33,687 nt of DNA from Dehalococcoidales bacterium (GTDB taxonomy: Bacteria > Chloroflexota > Dehalococcoidia > Dehalococcoidales > Fen-1064), in assembly GCA_016783135.1 (NCBI GenBank), contig JADHXC010000021.1, forward strand, positions 1 through 33,687. The letters are read 5' to 3'. Of the stretch, positions 32,562-33,687 are shown piece after piece. Both the position numbers and the translations under genes were made by a program. Numbering within the stretch: the stretch's first letter is position 1; each line of letters opens with the position of its first letter. The notes beneath the pieces are model-generated. The model searched no databases. It worked only from the letters and a program-made list of their open reading frames with translations, and was not told the origin of the DNA.

Positions 32562-33251
32562 ATGACAGTTACAGAATGGATTACAGCTTTAGAATGGATT
32601 GACATTGTGTTAATAGTGACAATCTTGCTAGTTCTGGTAGTTATCATAACTGCAATATGGAAGACTAGCCTAAAGAACCTTATCAGTGGGCGATGGGTCA
32701 TATTTACGAGGCTCATAGGAACCGTCTTTGTTTTACTCGTTGTCACATATCTATTTTCGAATTTACAGAAAATGCAAGTGGACAATTGGGTATTAATATC
32801 ACTCTACGTTGGCCTAGTTGGTATTACAGCATTATATGCTATTTCAACACATCGGCAAGCAGACGCCAGCGTGAAAATGGCCGAAGAGATGAGAAATGCC
32901 AGGTCTCCGTCTATTACGATGCAGTGGGGTAGCGCTAACCCCAATAGCAGAGAAATCTCTGCTAATCTTGAGAATGAAGGATTTGGACCAGCTTTAAATC
33001 TTAAATGCTATCTTACCCACAAAGAATTTGACTTTGAAAAAAAGTTTGATGGGTATACTACGTTTAAGGTGGGACAAAAATATCCGCTCTCACTTCCCTC
33101 TGAGAACTTTGACTTTAAGGCGTGGAATGGGCTTGCTATCAATTGTGATTATGAAAGTGTCCTTGGAGAGAGATTTCGTTCAATCCTCAGGTGCGAATCA
33201 AAGGAAAACAGAGTTTTGGAAATAGGAAGATTAAATAGAGGTGAAAAGTGA
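32562..33251 (+). CDS. Membrane protein of unknown function inserted in the trp operon
   Basis: The 229-residue protein has three hydrophobic spans near the N-terminus, about residues 13-34 ([20 protein letters not shown]), 46-66 ([20 protein letters not shown]) and 75-94 ([20 protein letters not shown]), then a soluble domain of about 120 residues with the pattern [16 protein letters not shown]. No family is recognised. It is AT-richer than its neighbours: bases 32641-32700 have 25 G or C of 60, against 39 of 60 at 30481-30540 in trpE. AGAGGTGA precedes the ATG. Its TGA overlaps the trpD start by four bases (GTGA). It looks like a late arrival, yet it is tightly coupled to trpD. Confidence 0.75.
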   Translation: MTVTEWITALEWIDIVLIVTILLVLVVIITAIWKTSLKNLISGRWVIFTRLIGTVFVLLVVTYLFSNLQKMQVDNWVLISLYVGLVGITALYAISTHRQADASVKMAEEMRNARSPSITMQWGSANPNSREISANLENEGFGPALNLKCYLTHKEFDFEKKFDGYTTFKVGQKYPLSLPSENFDFKAWNGLAINCDYESVLGERFRSILRCESKENRVLEIGRLNRGEK

Positions 33252-33687
33252 TTAGAGAAGCCATATCAAAGCTGATATCAGGCGAATCGCTGGGCATGGA
33301 GGAAGCAGCGGCGGTGATGGAAGAGATAATGCAGGGTGAGGCCACCCCCGCCCAGCTTGCCGCCTTTATTACCGCCCTGAGGATAAAAGGAGAAACGGTA
33401 GATGAAATTGCCGGTCTGGCACAGGTGATGCGGTCTAAGGCGGTTCGGGTGGTAGCCAGCGGACCGGTGCTCGATATCGTCGGCACCGGCGGGGATAACG
33501 CCAACACCTTCAACATCTCCACGGCGGCTGCCTTTGTGGCTGCCGGCACCGGGCTCAAGGTAGCTAAACACGGCAACCGTGCCATGAGCAGCCAGTGCGG
33601 TAGTGCCGATGTGCTGGAGGCCCTGGGGGTTAAGATAGACCTCGATGCCGCTCAGGTGGAGAGGTGCCTGGAGGAGGTGGGCATCGG
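33248..33687 (+). CDS. trpD: Anthranilate phosphoribosyltransferase (5' part, cut by window end)
   Basis: The frame starts at GTG 33248 with AGAGGTG upstream and reads [20 protein letters not shown], the TrpD helical domain start. [27 protein letters not shown] contains the PRPP-binding GTGGD, and [21 protein letters not shown] the KHGN(R)xxSS motif. At least 146 residues are present, out of a usual 335-345. The enzyme joins anthranilate to PRPP, the second step of tryptophan synthesis, so it belongs to the same operon as trpEG despite the inserted gene. Confidence 0.95.
   Translation, partial: MIREAISKLISGESLGMEEAAAVMEEIMQGEATPAQLAAFITALRIKGETVDEIAGLAQVMRSKAVRVVASGPVLDIVGTGGDNANTFNISTAAAFVAAGTGLKVAKHGNRAMSSQCGSADVLEALGVKIDLDAAQVERCLEEVGI

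Overview
The window reads as a GC-rich bacterial chromosome, most likely an uncultured Chloroflexota of the Dehalococcoidia type. That placement is an inference from gene content and style: a Trp T-box in front of trpEG, a TM1367-type cyclophilin-fold protein, CaiB/BaiF CoA-transferases, QueG/RdhA-like ferredoxin protein, frequent GTG/TTG starts, and intergenic regions full of short palindromic repeats. I saw no rRNA, tRNA, CRISPR array or intact transposase.

Left part (1-12.2 kb): an XRE regulator that appears to be transcribed without a leader, DUF503, an MrfA-type DUF1998 helicase, lgt with a small membrane protein, a TM1367-like protein plus nitroreductase, then recJ and fabF on the minus strand. 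fabF and the plus-strand mtaB diverge from overlapping promoters that share -10 bases. An ADP-forming acyl-CoA synthetase alpha-type protein and a 4Fe-4S protein follow.

Middle (12.4-24.4 kb): a divergent ATP-PEPCK-like protein followed by a 150-nt block of four hairpins, two with almost the same loop; probable remnants of a TetR-like gene; a GNAT enzyme; an M29 aminopeptidase; an EamA transporter; a stand-alone MetH-activation-type protein; proA; rph, flanked by two TIR-bounded miniature elements; a zincin; a sucrose-phosphate-synthase-like glycosyltransferase coupled to a uridine-kinase-like P-loop kinase; another GNAT; and an unannotated 41-aa ORF with a strong ribosome binding site behind a promoter that has the 7+4+7 direct-repeat layout of a PhoB-type box.

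Right part (24.6-33.7 kb): a methyltransferase and two overlapping CaiB/BaiF genes, one with the catalytic Asp and one with Glu at that position; a truncated iron-ADH remnant; an epoxide-hydrolase-like enzyme; a cupin; then the Trp T-box, trpE, trpG and trpD (cut by the window end). The trp operon is split by a hairpin-rich repeat and an AT-richer membrane-protein gene that overlaps trpD by four bases.

The repeats are the most striking non-coding theme. At least three dispersed families are visible: a double-hairpin family ending in GGTT, a TIR family with GCAGGTTGCTGAAAAA-like ends, and MITE-like units with TCATTGCGAG or TCATTCTGAG ends.
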